A stretch of DNA of 64,000 nucleotides, taken from positions 656,386 through 720,385 of the forward strand of contig CAJTTG010000001.1 of assembly GCA_910579185.1 (NCBI GenBank), given 5' to 3'. The DNA is from an uncultured Muribaculaceae bacterium. GTDB lineage: Bacteria > Bacteroidota > Bacteroidia > Bacteroidales > Muribaculaceae. Positions 8,014 to 15,782 of the stretch are shown here, piece by piece. The notes below the pieces were generated by a model that was given only the letters and a program-made list of their open reading frames with translations, did not search any database and was not told where the DNA came from. The number at the start of each line of letters is the position of its first letter. Position 1 is the stretch's first letter. The position numbers and the translations under genes are program-made.

Positions 8014-9072
8014 TCAGTTCCTGATGCCCCGTCGGTCAAGCTCGGCCTGATACCGCCGGGCATTCGCCTGATGGGTTGCATAGTCCACAGCAAAATTGTG
8101 ATAACCCGAGAAATCCTCTTTGGCACACATGAAGATATAATCATGTTCCGGCGCGTCAAGCACGGCATCGATGGTGCGCTGATCGGCAATGCGGATCGGT
8201 CCCGGTGGCAAGCCATGGTTCTGATACGTGTTGTAGGGTGACTGACATTTCAGATGCGCACCGGAAATGCGTCGCAACGTCGGATCGCCCACAGCGAATT
8301 TCACAGTCGGATCGGCCTGCAACATCATACCCTGCTTCAATCTGTTGAGATATAGCCGGGCAATCTTCGGACGCTCGTCGACCTTTGCAGTCTCTTCCTC
8401 CACGATAGATGCAAGCGTGGCCACCTCAACCTCCGACAGACCAAGCGCGGCAGCTTTTTGACGGCGTTCCTCTGTCCAGAAACGACGGCGGTAATCAAGC
8501 AGCTTACCGATCAAGTCGCGAGGCGAAACCGTCCAATAAACCTCATATTTATTCGGAAGGAACGCCGCCATGAACTCAGCCCGTGCATAACCGCTGTCCG
8601 GCAGGATCTCATCACACGCTTTCACAAAATCCTCTGCGGAACATTCCAACCGCGACGTAAGCCTTTCCGCCATAGCATCGAGTGAACGGGCATCGCTCCA
8701 CACGGCATTGACCGGAGTCTGCCGTCCCGTGGCAATCCGTCGCGCAGCCTTGAGTAGATACTCTCCGTCGGCAATCAGATAAGCACCATGCGCCACAGCG
8801 GCATCTCCATTTTGAAGCTGCCATAGAGAGAACACCCGTTCGCCATCGACGCTACCAAGCGACGATACCAATGAATCACGTATCGACTCAACAGAAGCCC
8901 CTGCCGGAATCCGGATCCAGGCATCGCCTCCTGTTCTGCGTGGAAGCAGATAAGCTGCTCCAATTGCGGAAAGTATTGCAACAACCGCGATAGCTGCGAC
9001 CAGAATCAACAACAACCTGCGTCTGCGCGGCCTATTGACCACGTTATTATTTTCATTCACTTCATCCATCAT
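8014..9072 (-). CDS. mltG: Endolytic murein transglycosylase MltG
   Basis: The 352-residue protein has a short cytoplasmic Asn-rich head, one membrane helix (about residues 19-42), a LysM-like region, and the YceG domain. Diagnostic motifs are TLASIVEEETAK with the catalytic Glu, RLYLNRLKQGMMLQADPTV, SPYNTYQNHGLPPGPI and FAVDYATHQAN. MltG cuts nascent peptidoglycan at the outer face of the inner membrane and helps set glycan chain length. Two adjacent ATG codons (9072 and 9069) are equally good starts. The gene is at the boundary before the tRNA-Ser(GCT) accessory region. Confidence 0.96.
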   Translation of the reverse strand: MMDEVNENNNVVNRPRRRRLLLILVAAIAVVAILSAIGAAYLLPRRTGGDAWIRIPAGASVESIRDSLVSSLGSVDGERVFSLWQLQNGDAAVAHGAYLIADGEYLLKAARRIATGRQTPVNAVWSDARSLDAMAERLTSRLECSAEDFVKACDEILPDSGYARAEFMAAFLPNKYEVYWTVSPRDLIGKLLDYRRRFWTEERRQKAAALGLSEVEVATLASIVEEETAKVDERPKIARLYLNRLKQGMMLQADPTVKFAVGDPTLRRISGAHLKCQSPYNTYQNHGLPPGPIRIADQRTIDAVLDAPEHDYIFMCAKEDFSGYHNFAVDYATHQANARRYQAELDRRGIRN

Positions 9073-9247
9073 ATCTAATTAACAAGTGTCCGTCCCGAAT
9101 TATTTTTATTATGGCCGTTCTTTAGATCTGAACAGCCGCTTATCGCCACAAAATTACACAAAAACCTCGGATCGTCAATCCCGAAACACATAATCCACTA
9201 CGAATCAGCAACATTCAATAAATTTACACTAAAACATTCAAAAAAAT

Positions 9248-9279
9248 TTGGCTGATACAAAAATAACCGCTAAATTTGC
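9248..9279 (+). promoter_or_regulatory. Promoter of tRNA-Ser(GCT)
   Basis: TTTG (9248-9251), a 20-base spacer and TAAATTTG (9272-9279) match the Bacteroidetes sigma consensus very well. Transcription would start near 9284, about 34 bases before the tRNA. Confidence 0.75.
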
Positions 9280-9317
9280 ACTGCAAATAAGGGCTAAGCG
9301 TAGCCTTGATAAGTTCA

Positions 9318-9404
9318 GGAGAGGTGGGTGAGTGGCTGAAACCACCAGTTTGCTAAACTGACGTAGGAGCAATCCTACCACGAGTTCGAATCTCGTCCTC
9401 TCCG
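9318..9404 (+). tRNA. tRNA-Ser (GCT anticodon)
   Basis: A complete 87-base class II tRNA. The acceptor stem GGAGAGG pairs with CCTCTCC (9397-9403), followed by discriminator G. The anticodon loop lies in CAGTTTGCTAAACTG, giving GCT for AGC/AGU codons. There is a long variable arm (GTAGGAGCAATCCTAC) and a T-loop GTTCGAATC. CCA is not encoded. Its 3' end faces an integrase fragment, as expected for an integration hot spot. Confidence 0.97.
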
Positions 9405-9414
9405 CAAGAATAGG

Positions 9415-9450
9415 CCCAACGAATTGATTTTAAATTCGTTGGGTTTGTTT
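9415..9450 (+). terminator. Intrinsic terminator after tRNA-Ser(GCT)
   Basis: CCCAACGAATT (9415-9425) pairs perfectly with AATTCGTTGGG (9433-9443) around a 7-base loop, and TTTGTTTATT follows. Confidence 0.85.
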
Positions 9451-9552
9451 ATTAAAAAACAACTCGGACAAGTTTCGGACACCGATTTTGTGAGTAAAGC
9501 AACATATCTACGAACCGTAACATTCTTGAACTCACAAAGAATATAAAAAAAT

Positions 9553-9882
9553 GTGTTCCAACAGCAAAAATCCGCCTCGTGTAATGTAATACTACAATTC
9601 ACCTACCCCAGCCTCCATACTAAAAAATCGTGGTACGTCGATTTTATGAGCTTCGACCCCGGAGCCGGTAAAATGCGCCGTAAAAAATTCATGCTCGGCG
9701 GAATCCCGAAGATTACCGACAGACGCAAACGAGCCGCCGAACTTATCGAGGTGCTTACAAAGCAACTCCGCGCCGGTTGGTCGACGTGGGTCAATGTGGA
9801 CGACAATCGCGGTTATACCGCCCTTTCCGACGCTCTTGACAAATACGAGGCATACGTTGAGTGTGACAAGAAAAAGAAGTAA
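9553..9882 (+). pseudogene. Truncated tyrosine integrase (N-terminal arm-binding part only)
   Basis: About 109 codons are open from a GTG at 9553. The product has the N-terminal pattern of Bacteroidetes phage/ICE integrases: HTKKSWYVDF, GKMRRKKFMLGGI, ITDRRKRAAELI, LRAGWSTWV and the start of the SAM-like core-binding domain (LDKYEAYVE). It then ends in KKKK-stop, where a full integrase would run about 300 more residues through the R-H-R-Y catalytic domain. Lying 149 bases past a tRNA-Ser 3' end, it is best read as a leftover of an integrated element. A short accessory protein cannot be excluded but is unlikely. Confidence 0.8.
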
Positions 9883-9942
9883 GAACCAACCACAGCATAA
9901 CAACATCATCCCGGCAGTCCAAACTGTCTGGATATGTTTTTC

Positions 9943-9982
9943 TTCACAAATTTGTGAATTTGAAAAACTATCGTTAACTTTG
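9943..9982 (+). promoter_or_regulatory. higBA promoter with a palindromic operator
   Basis: TTCACAAATTTGTGAA (9943-9958) is a perfect 16-base palindrome. Its TTTG (9951-9954) is also a -33 box lying 20 bases before the -7 box TAACTTTG (9975-9982). A repressor dimer bound here would block the polymerase, as expected for HigA autoregulation. That HigA is the protein that binds is inferred. Confidence 0.7.
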
Positions 9983-10000
9983 CATCGTTAAATAACTGAT

Positions 10001-10318
10001 ATGATAGTCACTTTTGAACAGACCTACCTCAAGGAGTTATATGAAAACGGTAAGACTTCCGATAAGAAACATCGTTTTCAACCGGGTATCGTCAAAAGGT
10101 ACAAGGATAGAATCAACTATCTGATGAAGGCGACTTCAAAAGAGGAACTTTATCCCATCAAGTCCTTGCATTTTGAGGCACTGCACGGGGATAAGAAAGG
10201 GTTATTTTCGGTAAAAGTCAACGACCAATATCGTATTGAGTTTTCTTTGACTGAAAATCTTAAAGAGCCAATCCTGACTATCTGCAATATTGTCGAACTC
10301 TCAAACCATTACGACTGA
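10001..10318 (+). CDS. higB: HigB-like toxin (RelE/ParE superfamily mRNA interferase)
   Basis: The 105-residue basic protein has the RelE/ParE-fold pattern of the HigB group: FEQTYLKELYENGK at the N-terminus, GIVKRYKDRINYL in the helix, LHFEALHGDKKGLFSVKVNDQYRIEF in the sheet, and a C-terminal ICNIVELSNHYD. Toxins of this type cut mRNA on the ribosome. It precedes its antitoxin, the reversed order typical of higBA, with one base between the stop and the next ATG. The promoter upstream carries a perfect palindrome. Confidence 0.9.
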   Translation: MIVTFEQTYLKELYENGKTSDKKHRFQPGIVKRYKDRINYLMKATSKEELYPIKSLHFEALHGDKKGLFSVKVNDQYRIEFSLTENLKEPILTICNIVELSNHYD

Positions 10319-10319
10319 T

Positions 10320-10664
10320 ATGATAACACTTCCGAACATCGACCCGTCAATGATTGCAAACAATCTGACACCTTTTGAGCCGACTCACCCCGGAAAACTT
10401 ATACGCGATGAGTTGGAAGAACGTCATTTGACACAAGCCAAACTTGCGGAACAAATTGGAGTATCTCCGTCGTTGCTGAATGAGGTTGTCAACTGCAAAC
10501 GTGGCGTGAATACAGAACTGGCTCTTTTGCTCGAAGCGGCATTGGGCATATCCGCTAATATGTTTTTGCAACTTCAGGCAGACTACAATATGCAGATAGC
10601 AAAGTCTGACTCAACTTTCATGAGCCGTCTTGCAAATATCCGTAAGATTGCAGCAGTATTATAA
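10320..10664 (+). CDS. higA: HigA-like antitoxin (XRE-type DNA-binding protein)
   Basis: The 114-residue protein contains the HigA sequence block: FEPTHPGKLIRDELEERHLTQAKLAEQIGVSP is the start of its helix-turn-helix, followed by LLNEVVNCKRGVN and LALLLEAALGISANMFLQLQ. HigA neutralises HigB and represses the operon. The frame runs upstream to 10290 inside higB, but the ATG at 10320, one base after the higB stop, is the natural start. A 13-bp hairpin follows the gene. Confidence 0.92.
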   Translation: MITLPNIDPSMIANNLTPFEPTHPGKLIRDELEERHLTQAKLAEQIGVSPSLLNEVVNCKRGVNTELALLLEAALGISANMFLQLQADYNMQIAKSDSTFMSRLANIRKIAAVL

Positions 10665-10686
10665 AATACAATAGCACAAGAATACA

Positions 10687-10718
10687 CCACCCCGGCAGAG
10701 CATTTTCTGTCGGGGTGG
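10687..10718 (+). terminator. Stem-loop after higA
   Basis: CCACCCCGGCAGA (10687-10699) pairs with TCTGTCGGGGTGG (10706-10718), with one G-T pair and a 6-base loop. There is no U-run after it, so it may be a weak terminator or an RNA-stabilising hairpin. Confidence 0.5.
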
Positions 10719-10732
10719 CGTGTTCATTGGGA

Positions 10733-10980
10733 TTAGTGTTTGTTAAGCAGGTGGCTCAGTTGAGGATTGGAGGCAATTCTCTGTTTCTCTGATTCTACAA
10801 TAATTTTCACTTCCGCTTGATACGATCATAGTTGGCTTTTATGCACTCGTCAATACAGTCGTTGCCCAGTTCATCATAAATTCATGGATTACCGGAATTG
10901 GCTTGAATGCCTTTGTCTCAGCAGATACCGTGGCATTGTCAACCACTATCTCAGCATGAAGATACTTTTTTGGCTACCTA
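10733..10980 (-). pseudogene. Decayed gene fragment, family unknown
   Basis: Read on the minus strand, three short segments in different frames run into one another like one protein broken by two frameshifts: YLHAEIVVDNATVSAETKAF, then ELGNDCIDECIKANYDRIKR, then AEVKIIVESEKQRIASNPQL ending in HLLNKH-stop at 10733. An in-frame stop lies just upstream, and no start codon is left. I do not recognise the family. Its position among an integrase stub and a truncated repressor suggests the remains of a mobile element. Confidence 0.5.
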
Positions 10981-11044
10981 ACACCGCCAGCTCTTGACCG
11001 ACAAATATCTCCCGGCATTATAATATTCTTAAAAAAGCGCTTGA

Positions 11045-11079
11045 AATAGCTTAAATATAAGCTATTATCAGTATCTTTG
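11045..11079 (+). promoter_or_regulatory. Orphan operator and promoter
   Basis: AATAGCTTA (11045-11053) and TAAGCTATT (11058-11066) form a perfect 9-bp inverted repeat with a 4-base spacer, directly before the -7 box TATCTTTG (11072-11079). This is a repressor-type arrangement, but the gene it serves is now only a 25-codon stub. Confidence 0.6.
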
Positions 11080-11107
11080 CAGCATAACAGCTTAAAATAC
11101 AACCGTT

Positions 11108-11185
11108 ATGAACATTTACTCTTTGACTGATACATTGATTCAACAACGTATTGGGGAGAAAAGAGAGTGTGGTGGAGTAGCATGA
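11108..11185 (+). pseudogene. Stub of an XRE/HipB-like regulator
   Basis: An ATG at 11108 opens 25 codons. The product starts MNIYSLTDTLIQQRIGEK, which resembles the first residues of Bacteroidales HipB-like repressors found beside hipA; it then diverges and stops. The helix-turn-helix and all of hipA are missing. The operator and promoter in front are intact, so a short transcript may still be made. Confidence 0.5.
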
Positions 11186-11293
11186 TTAGAACGAACATAA
11201 TCAGAAACAATTATCCCCAATTAATAAGCCCTATTATATAAAATTTGGATCTCTGATGTTATTTTTAGCCTCCAAGGTTGTATTAATTAATAC

Positions 11294-11755
11294 ATGAGAG
11301 CCGAAAACTTCATAGACAGCCAACTTCAAGAGAAATTGCATCGAGTGGCCCGTCGTCTACTTAAAGATGAATTGGACGCAGAGGATGCAGTTCAAGATGC
11401 TATCTGCAATTTATGGAGCGACAGGATCCCTGCCACCTATGATGAAGCGCGATTCCGCCTATTCACGATTCTAAAAAACATCTGCATTAACAAGCTAAAA
11501 CGAAAACGCTATATTGTAGAACTTTCTGATAATGATAAAACTACAGATAGCATAAACGTTGATGATACTGAAAATATCAAATCCATATTATTGGCATCCC
11601 TTACTCCATTGCAAAGAAAGATATTCCATATGGCTGCATTTGACGATATAGAATACGATATTATTGCTGAACGGCTGAATATTAGCGTGGAAGCCGTAAG
11701 GATGAACATGAGCAGAGCAAGAAAAAAGATGCGTGAACTTTATAATAAAATGTAG
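11294..11755 (+). CDS. ECF-type RNA polymerase sigma factor (cassette A)
   Basis: The 153-residue protein has sigma region 2 (LLKDELDAEDAVQDAICNLW, then EARFRLFTILKNICINKLKR) and region 4 (LTPLQRKIFHMAAFDDIEY followed by an ISVEAVRMNMSRARKKMREL recognition helix). Such factors direct RNA polymerase to a small regulon in response to envelope signals. The next gene, one base past the stop, encodes a membrane protein that probably holds it inactive. The same gene order recurs in reverse at 25194-20992. Confidence 0.92.
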   Translation: MRAENFIDSQLQEKLHRVARRLLKDELDAEDAVQDAICNLWSDRIPATYDEARFRLFTILKNICINKLKRKRYIVELSDNDKTTDSINVDDTENIKSILLASLTPLQRKIFHMAAFDDIEYDIIAERLNISVEAVRMNMSRARKKMRELYNKM

Positions 11756-11756
11756 T

Positions 11757-12236
11757 ATGGAAACAAAAGAAATGCTGACCATTCAAGAGATTGAGCAATT
11801 ATGCCAGGCATATTTAGACTGTCACCTCTCCCTGCTGCAAGAAAAGGAGTTGGAACTTTTGCTCTTGTGTACTGACCATACAACACCTATTATTTCTGAA
11901 ACTCGGTCTTTAATGGGGCTTACCACACTAATGGCTCATCCTAAAGCCAAGGCCATAACGAAGACAAAATGGCGTTTATTCAAATATGCCGGAATTGCCG
12001 CATGTGTTGCGATGATAGCAATCAGTGGTATATATTATTTCATGAATCTCCAGTCAGCAGTTCATGAACATGACGTGTATGTAAACGTTGACGGCAAAGA
12101 GCTTACTGGTTATGTAGCCCAATCTGTGATTAATGACACCGAAGAGGAAACCATGAATATGTTCCGGGATATTATTAAGGACGCGGAAAATGAACAAAGA
12201 CTCAGCGAACAATACATTAACTCCATAATTGAATGA
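11757..12236 (+). CDS. Anti-sigma-like single-TM membrane protein (cassette A)
   Basis: The 159-residue product has an N-terminal cytoplasmic part rich in helices (LTIQEIEQLCQAYLDCHLSL), one membrane segment at about residues 75-96, and a C-terminal domain outside the inner membrane (HDVYVNVDGKELTGYVAQSV). It has no zinc-binding HxxxC motif. The layout and the position after a sigma factor gene suggest an anti-sigma factor; no family match is certain. The ATG at 11757 is preferred to an earlier start that would lie inside the sigma gene. It overlaps the next gene by 4 bases (ATGA). Confidence 0.75.
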   Translation: METKEMLTIQEIEQLCQAYLDCHLSLLQEKELELLLLCTDHTTPIISETRSLMGLTTLMAHPKAKAITKTKWRLFKYAGIAACVAMIAISGIYYFMNLQSAVHEHDVYVNVDGKELTGYVAQSVINDTEEETMNMFRDIIKDAENEQRLSEQYINSIIE

Positions 12237-12625
12237 CAGCCATGAAAAGATTTATATTGAGTTTGTTTCTCGTCAGCTTCATATCAATATGTTATGCCAC
12301 ACCTCCGCATCTGGCATGTGAGACGGTATTCTCACGCAATGACATTCGCACTGAGGGTCATAAGGTTGTAAGCAACAAAAGCGATGATAATTATTTCAGA
12401 AGCGTAACAGCTTCCAGCGATCCTCGTTTGCTTTCTGAAATAAGGAAACTCGTTGAACAAGACAAAACGAGAGCCACCAATGTTGTGGAAGGCTATAAAA
12501 ATGGTAAAGAGTATATTATTCTGAATATACCTAATAATGGCTGTATCATAAATGTCGGGGTTTGGTGGACAACCTCGGGATATGTCCATCTCTTTGTACA
12601 ATCAGAGTTAAAAGCCTTCAAATAA
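12233..12625 (+). CDS. Small secreted protein of cassette A
   Basis: A 130-residue protein with a signal peptide (KRFILSLFLVSFISICYA, cut near CYATPP). The mature part is about 108 residues and has no motif I recognise; it contains a GWWTTSG-like segment (NVGVWWTTSGYVHLF). The gene overlaps the anti-sigma-like gene by 4 bases, so it is translationally coupled; the ATG at 12242 would give a slightly shorter signal peptide. It is followed after 12 bases by the barrel gene. A periplasmic link between barrel and anti-sigma protein is a reasonable guess. Confidence 0.75.
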   Translation: MTAMKRFILSLFLVSFISICYATPPHLACETVFSRNDIRTEGHKVVSNKSDDNYFRSVTASSDPRLLSEIRKLVEQDKTRATNVVEGYKNGKEYIILNIPNNGCIINVGVWWTTSGYVHLFVQSELKAFK

Positions 12626-12637
12626 ATTCTTAACCAT

Positions 12638-14725
12638 ATGAAACTATTTTATATTTGTGCCATCCTCACATGGATGGGCACAGGGGTCTTGCATTCCCAA
12701 ACCAACGACAGTATTGCGCCACGGCATCTTGACGAAGTTGTTGTCAAGGCGAATCTGAACCGAACTGATGCCGGAGGTGTTTACTTCATTCCATCGAGTA
12801 AGCAAAAGAGCACCGCACAAAATGGTGTTGACTTGTTACGGCGTATGGCTATTCCACAAATCAAAGTTAGTCTCGCTGACGATAACGTAACCACTAATAC
12901 GGGAGAGACCATATCAATCTATATCAATTACACCAAGGCTTCCGCAGAAGAACTGGAAGGCCTAAGGACATCAGATGTTCGCAAGATAGAGTATTACTAT
13001 TCGCCTTCCGACCAACGCTTCATGGGTGAGAGAAATGTTGTCAATATCATAGTTCAGCCTTATGTTTACGGTGGCTATACAAAGTTGTCGCTTGGTGAGA
13101 AATTCTTTATAGGCTTGTCAAGCACGGCATCTGTGTATTCCAAATTTACATACAAAAAGATGACATACGACATTTTCGTCGGAAGCCGCAATTTTAACAA
13201 TCATCATATTGCCAATGAAAACGAAAGTCAATATTTGCTGACAGATGTTGAAAATTCACGTTCTTGGATCAATCGCTTACAGACACCAGAGGCTTCGCGG
13301 TATACACAGAACATTCTGCCCATGTCTTTCCGAGCTTCCTATTCAAAAAGAGGCTTTCAGATGAAGAATACTGTGGCGTTCACATTTCAAGAGACCCCGC
13401 ATAGTTCGGCAGAAGGTTTACTCCACTTTTCACCCAAAATCTTCCTGCCGCAGAATTATTCATCAACAAACAGTTCAATGGCAAGGACTGTATCATATAA
13501 CGGCAATTTCAACTTCAATCTTCCCAATCAATATTATCTCACAATAACACCTAAGGCAAGCTACAGTCATAACAATCAAAATTACTGTTATACATCTGAT
13601 GAGAGCATCATCAACAACATTGCTAAGGAAGATTGTTATGCGGCCTCCGTTATGGCTATGGGGCGTAAGATACTTGCCGATGTTCATTACTTGTTTATAA
13701 GAGGTTTTAGTGGGCATTCCAACTATAAAGTAGATTATTCCGGCACGACCGTTTCTTCCGACAGGATAAAAGAGTCTTATGGAGGTGCATCCATTCAATA
13801 TGGCTATTATACGGATAGGATAACTGCCGATCTGCTTTTGGGAATCAGAGGAGAGCGTAATGCAACTAACACCGAGTCAGAAACAGAAGTATATCCATTT
13901 GCAAGCGCCAATTTCGGATGGTCCCCAAATCAAAAGCACTCCCTCAATATATCATTGTCCTATTCCAAGGAGCCAATGAACGCCAATATAAAAAGTCCCA
14001 ATATTTTACAGGAGAATGAGCTGATGTATTATTGTGGAAATCCAAATCTTAAATATTCTCCCAATTTTATGGCCAATCTTGGCTATAATTGGATACCGAA
14101 CAGTTGGCTTCAATTCTCCCCCTTCGCACAGTTCTACGGCATCTTTGACCGATATGTGCCTATTTACACACCATATAAGGACGGGGATGCCATACTTCGC
14201 CATTATGAGAATGACGGCAACCATTATCGGACTCAGATAGGTGTCGCTGTTACCGCGAATTTATTGAATGGCAATTTGCAATTACAGATTATGCCGTCGC
14301 AATTCCTATACAAAAGCACAGGATATTACGACATGACGTATAACCCATTTGCTTTATCTTGCTCCGCAATTTACTATATAGGAAACTTTTATTTTTCAGG
14401 ATTTTATGAGATGAAAAACAGAACGTTATGGACAAATTCAGGTACGATATACAAGGATCGTAGCCAGTTGCAATTCAGCGCGGGTTGGAGTAAATCGGAT
14501 TTGAATATAAGAATAGGAATATCAAATCCATTCAGAACTTCATGGGTATCAGCCACCAAGGAATTTGCAACGCCAATCTATAAGGAATTTGTAACTTCAT
14601 TCGGAACCACCGCTCACTTCAACCTTAATTTTTCTGTCACTTATACCTTTGGATATGGTAAGAAAGTAAGCCGGAACAATGAAGTTGGAGAACAACAAAA
14701 TTCAACTTCTGCAATTCTCAAATAG
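12638..14725 (+). CDS. TonB-receptor-like outer-membrane beta-barrel protein (cassette A)
   Basis: The 695-residue protein has a signal peptide (cut near LHSQ), a short LDEVVVKA TonB-box-like segment, a plug-like region (DLLRRMAIPQIKVSLADD through SDVRKIEYYYSPSD), and a barrel of about 500 residues with dense aromatic strands, of the type called outer membrane beta-barrel family 3. It ends with YTFGYGKKV and a 20-odd-residue tail ending SAILK. No SusD-type partner follows. It is a close relative of the protein at 20992-23076, including the tail. Because it is co-transcribed with a sigma factor, a sensing role is possible; the ligand is unknown. Confidence 0.88.
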   Translation: MKLFYICAILTWMGTGVLHSQTNDSIAPRHLDEVVVKANLNRTDAGGVYFIPSSKQKSTAQNGVDLLRRMAIPQIKVSLADDNVTTNTGETISIYINYTKASAEELEGLRTSDVRKIEYYYSPSDQRFMGERNVVNIIVQPYVYGGYTKLSLGEKFFIGLSSTASVYSKFTYKKMTYDIFVGSRNFNNHHIANENESQYLLTDVENSRSWINRLQTPEASRYTQNILPMSFRASYSKRGFQMKNTVAFTFQETPHSSAEGLLHFSPKIFLPQNYSSTNSSMARTVSYNGNFNFNLPNQYYLTITPKASYSHNNQNYCYTSDESIINNIAKEDCYAASVMAMGRKILADVHYLFIRGFSGHSNYKVDYSGTTVSSDRIKESYGGASIQYGYYTDRITADLLLGIRGERNATNTESETEVYPFASANFGWSPNQKHSLNISLSYSKEPMNANIKSPNILQENELMYYCGNPNLKYSPNFMANLGYNWIPNSWLQFSPFAQFYGIFDRYVPIYTPYKDGDAILRHYENDGNHYRTQIGVAVTANLLNGNLQLQIMPSQFLYKSTGYYDMTYNPFALSCSAIYYIGNFYFSGFYEMKNRTLWTNSGTIYKDRSQLQFSAGWSKSDLNIRIGISNPFRTSWVSATKEFATPIYKEFVTSFGTTAHFNLNFSVTYTFGYGKKVSRNNEVGEQQNSTSAILK

Positions 14726-14815
14726 TAGGGCATAAATAATCACCATTATAAATTACGGTATGCCAAACTAATTCTCATATTTCTGATTTTTCTCTTTATA
14801 TGGCCGAAAAATGAT

Positions 14816-14823
14816 TATATTTG
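14816..14823 (+). promoter_or_regulatory. -7 promoter box for the winged-helix regulator
   Basis: TATATTTG matches TAnnTTTG and lies 57 bases before the ATG at 14881. No clear -33 box is seen at the right distance. Confidence 0.5.
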
Positions 14824-14880
14824 CGGATAGCCTGGTGCTGCCACAAAAGAAACCGTTATTATTAAAGGGATTATAGAGAT

Positions 14881-15684
14881 ATGGAAAAAGATCTTACTCA
14901 AGAACGGAATAAAAAGATGCTCCGCTACGGGATGTTGATCCCTTTGGTGCTGATGATTGCATCTGTAGTGTCGTGTTGCCTTTCGTACTCAGATGCGCGG
15001 CAGGATATTACAAACGATCTCAATGAAGCGATGATAGCGTTGGCAAGTGCCAACAGCGAACTGTGGGCGCGGCAGGACACAATTACCGCTTTGCGAAAGA
15101 TGCACGAAACAACCAACAAGCCACTGATATATCAGGCATGCGATCTTAATTTCAGAAATGCGGCATTGAGAGATGATGCATACTTTACGCTCGCATTAGT
15201 CGACAAGACAAATCCGGCACCCAAGATTCAAGGCAACAAGATAGCCTCTGACTCTATAATGATAGTAGCAGAAAACGCTGCCGACGGGCTTGCCATCCAA
15301 GTTCAGGGTTTTGCCGACTGCTCTATGGCTTCCGTATTCTCTGCTTCCAATCAGACTTTGCCGGGAGTGCTGTTTGTCCTCTCCATTCTTTCAATGGCAG
15401 GCATCTCGGCTATTGAAAGACGGAAAGCCACTCCTGCGGCCGCAATATCCCTCGATAACATAAAGCTCACACCCATGCAGCGGCAACTGACACAAATTCT
15501 TCTCGATGCGCCGAGCAGGAAAGTCAGTAAAAACATATTGTGCGCGACACTCTGGGGCAACAAAAGCAATGCCGACGAGTCGCTTTACACCCTTGTCAAG
15601 CGGACAAAAACTGCTCTTGCCGACTCCGGCATCAAAATAATCTGCAACCGTGGCGAGTCTTACGAGATCCGCATAAACAGCTGA
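14881..15684 (+). CDS. Membrane-anchored winged-helix transcriptional regulator (ToxR/CadC-like topology)
   Basis: The 267-residue protein has two membrane segments (about 17-35 and 160-177), with a periplasmic domain of some 125 residues between them. A C-terminal OmpR/PhoB-type winged helix (about 190-266) follows: LTPMQRQLTQILLDAPSRKV, then LCATLWGN, SLYTLVKRTKTAL and the wing GESYEIRIN. It should sense something in the periplasm and bind DNA from the membrane. ToxR places its DNA-binding domain at the N-terminus; here it is at the C-terminus. The likely target is the barrel gene 98 bases downstream, whose upstream region carries three TGTCAG repeats. Confidence 0.85.
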   Translation: MEKDLTQERNKKMLRYGMLIPLVLMIASVVSCCLSYSDARQDITNDLNEAMIALASANSELWARQDTITALRKMHETTNKPLIYQACDLNFRNAALRDDAYFTLALVDKTNPAPKIQGNKIASDSIMIVAENAADGLAIQVQGFADCSMASVFSASNQTLPGVLFVLSILSMAGISAIERRKATPAAAISLDNIKLTPMQRQLTQILLDAPSRKVSKNILCATLWGNKSNADESLYTLVKRTKTALADSGIKIICNRGESYEIRINS

Positions 15685-15693
15685 TTTGCTGCG

Positions 15694-15721
15694 CTGTCAG
15701 TATTTGTCAGTTAAATGTCAG
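15694..15721 (+). promoter_or_regulatory. Three TGTCAG direct repeats (candidate operator)
   Basis: TGTCAG occurs at 15695-15700, 15705-15710 and 15716-15721, spaced 10 and 11 bases, which puts all three on one face of the helix. OmpR/PhoB-type winged helices bind such tandem repeats; E. coli pho boxes carry a similar TGTCA spaced by 11. The repeats lie between the regulator stop and the barrel gene start. Confidence 0.65.
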
Positions 15722-15782
15722 ACAATTTCTGAGGATTGAATGAGCCTTTTCCATTTGTTTTGCAGTCATAATTGATTGCAAA

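Larger units (their letters stand above)
10981..11293. other. Intergenic stretch of element debris
   Basis: Apart from the orphan operator/promoter and the regulator stub, I see no open gene here. The last 100 bases are AT-rich and probably hold the promoter of the sigma factor gene; a loose -7-like TAAAATTTG lies near 11240. Confidence 0.5.

Noticed and set aside
14881..15684. Anti-sigma factor for cassette A
   Set aside because: The C-terminal domain is a winged helix of the OmpR type and there is a separate promoter, so it is a DNA-binding regulator.
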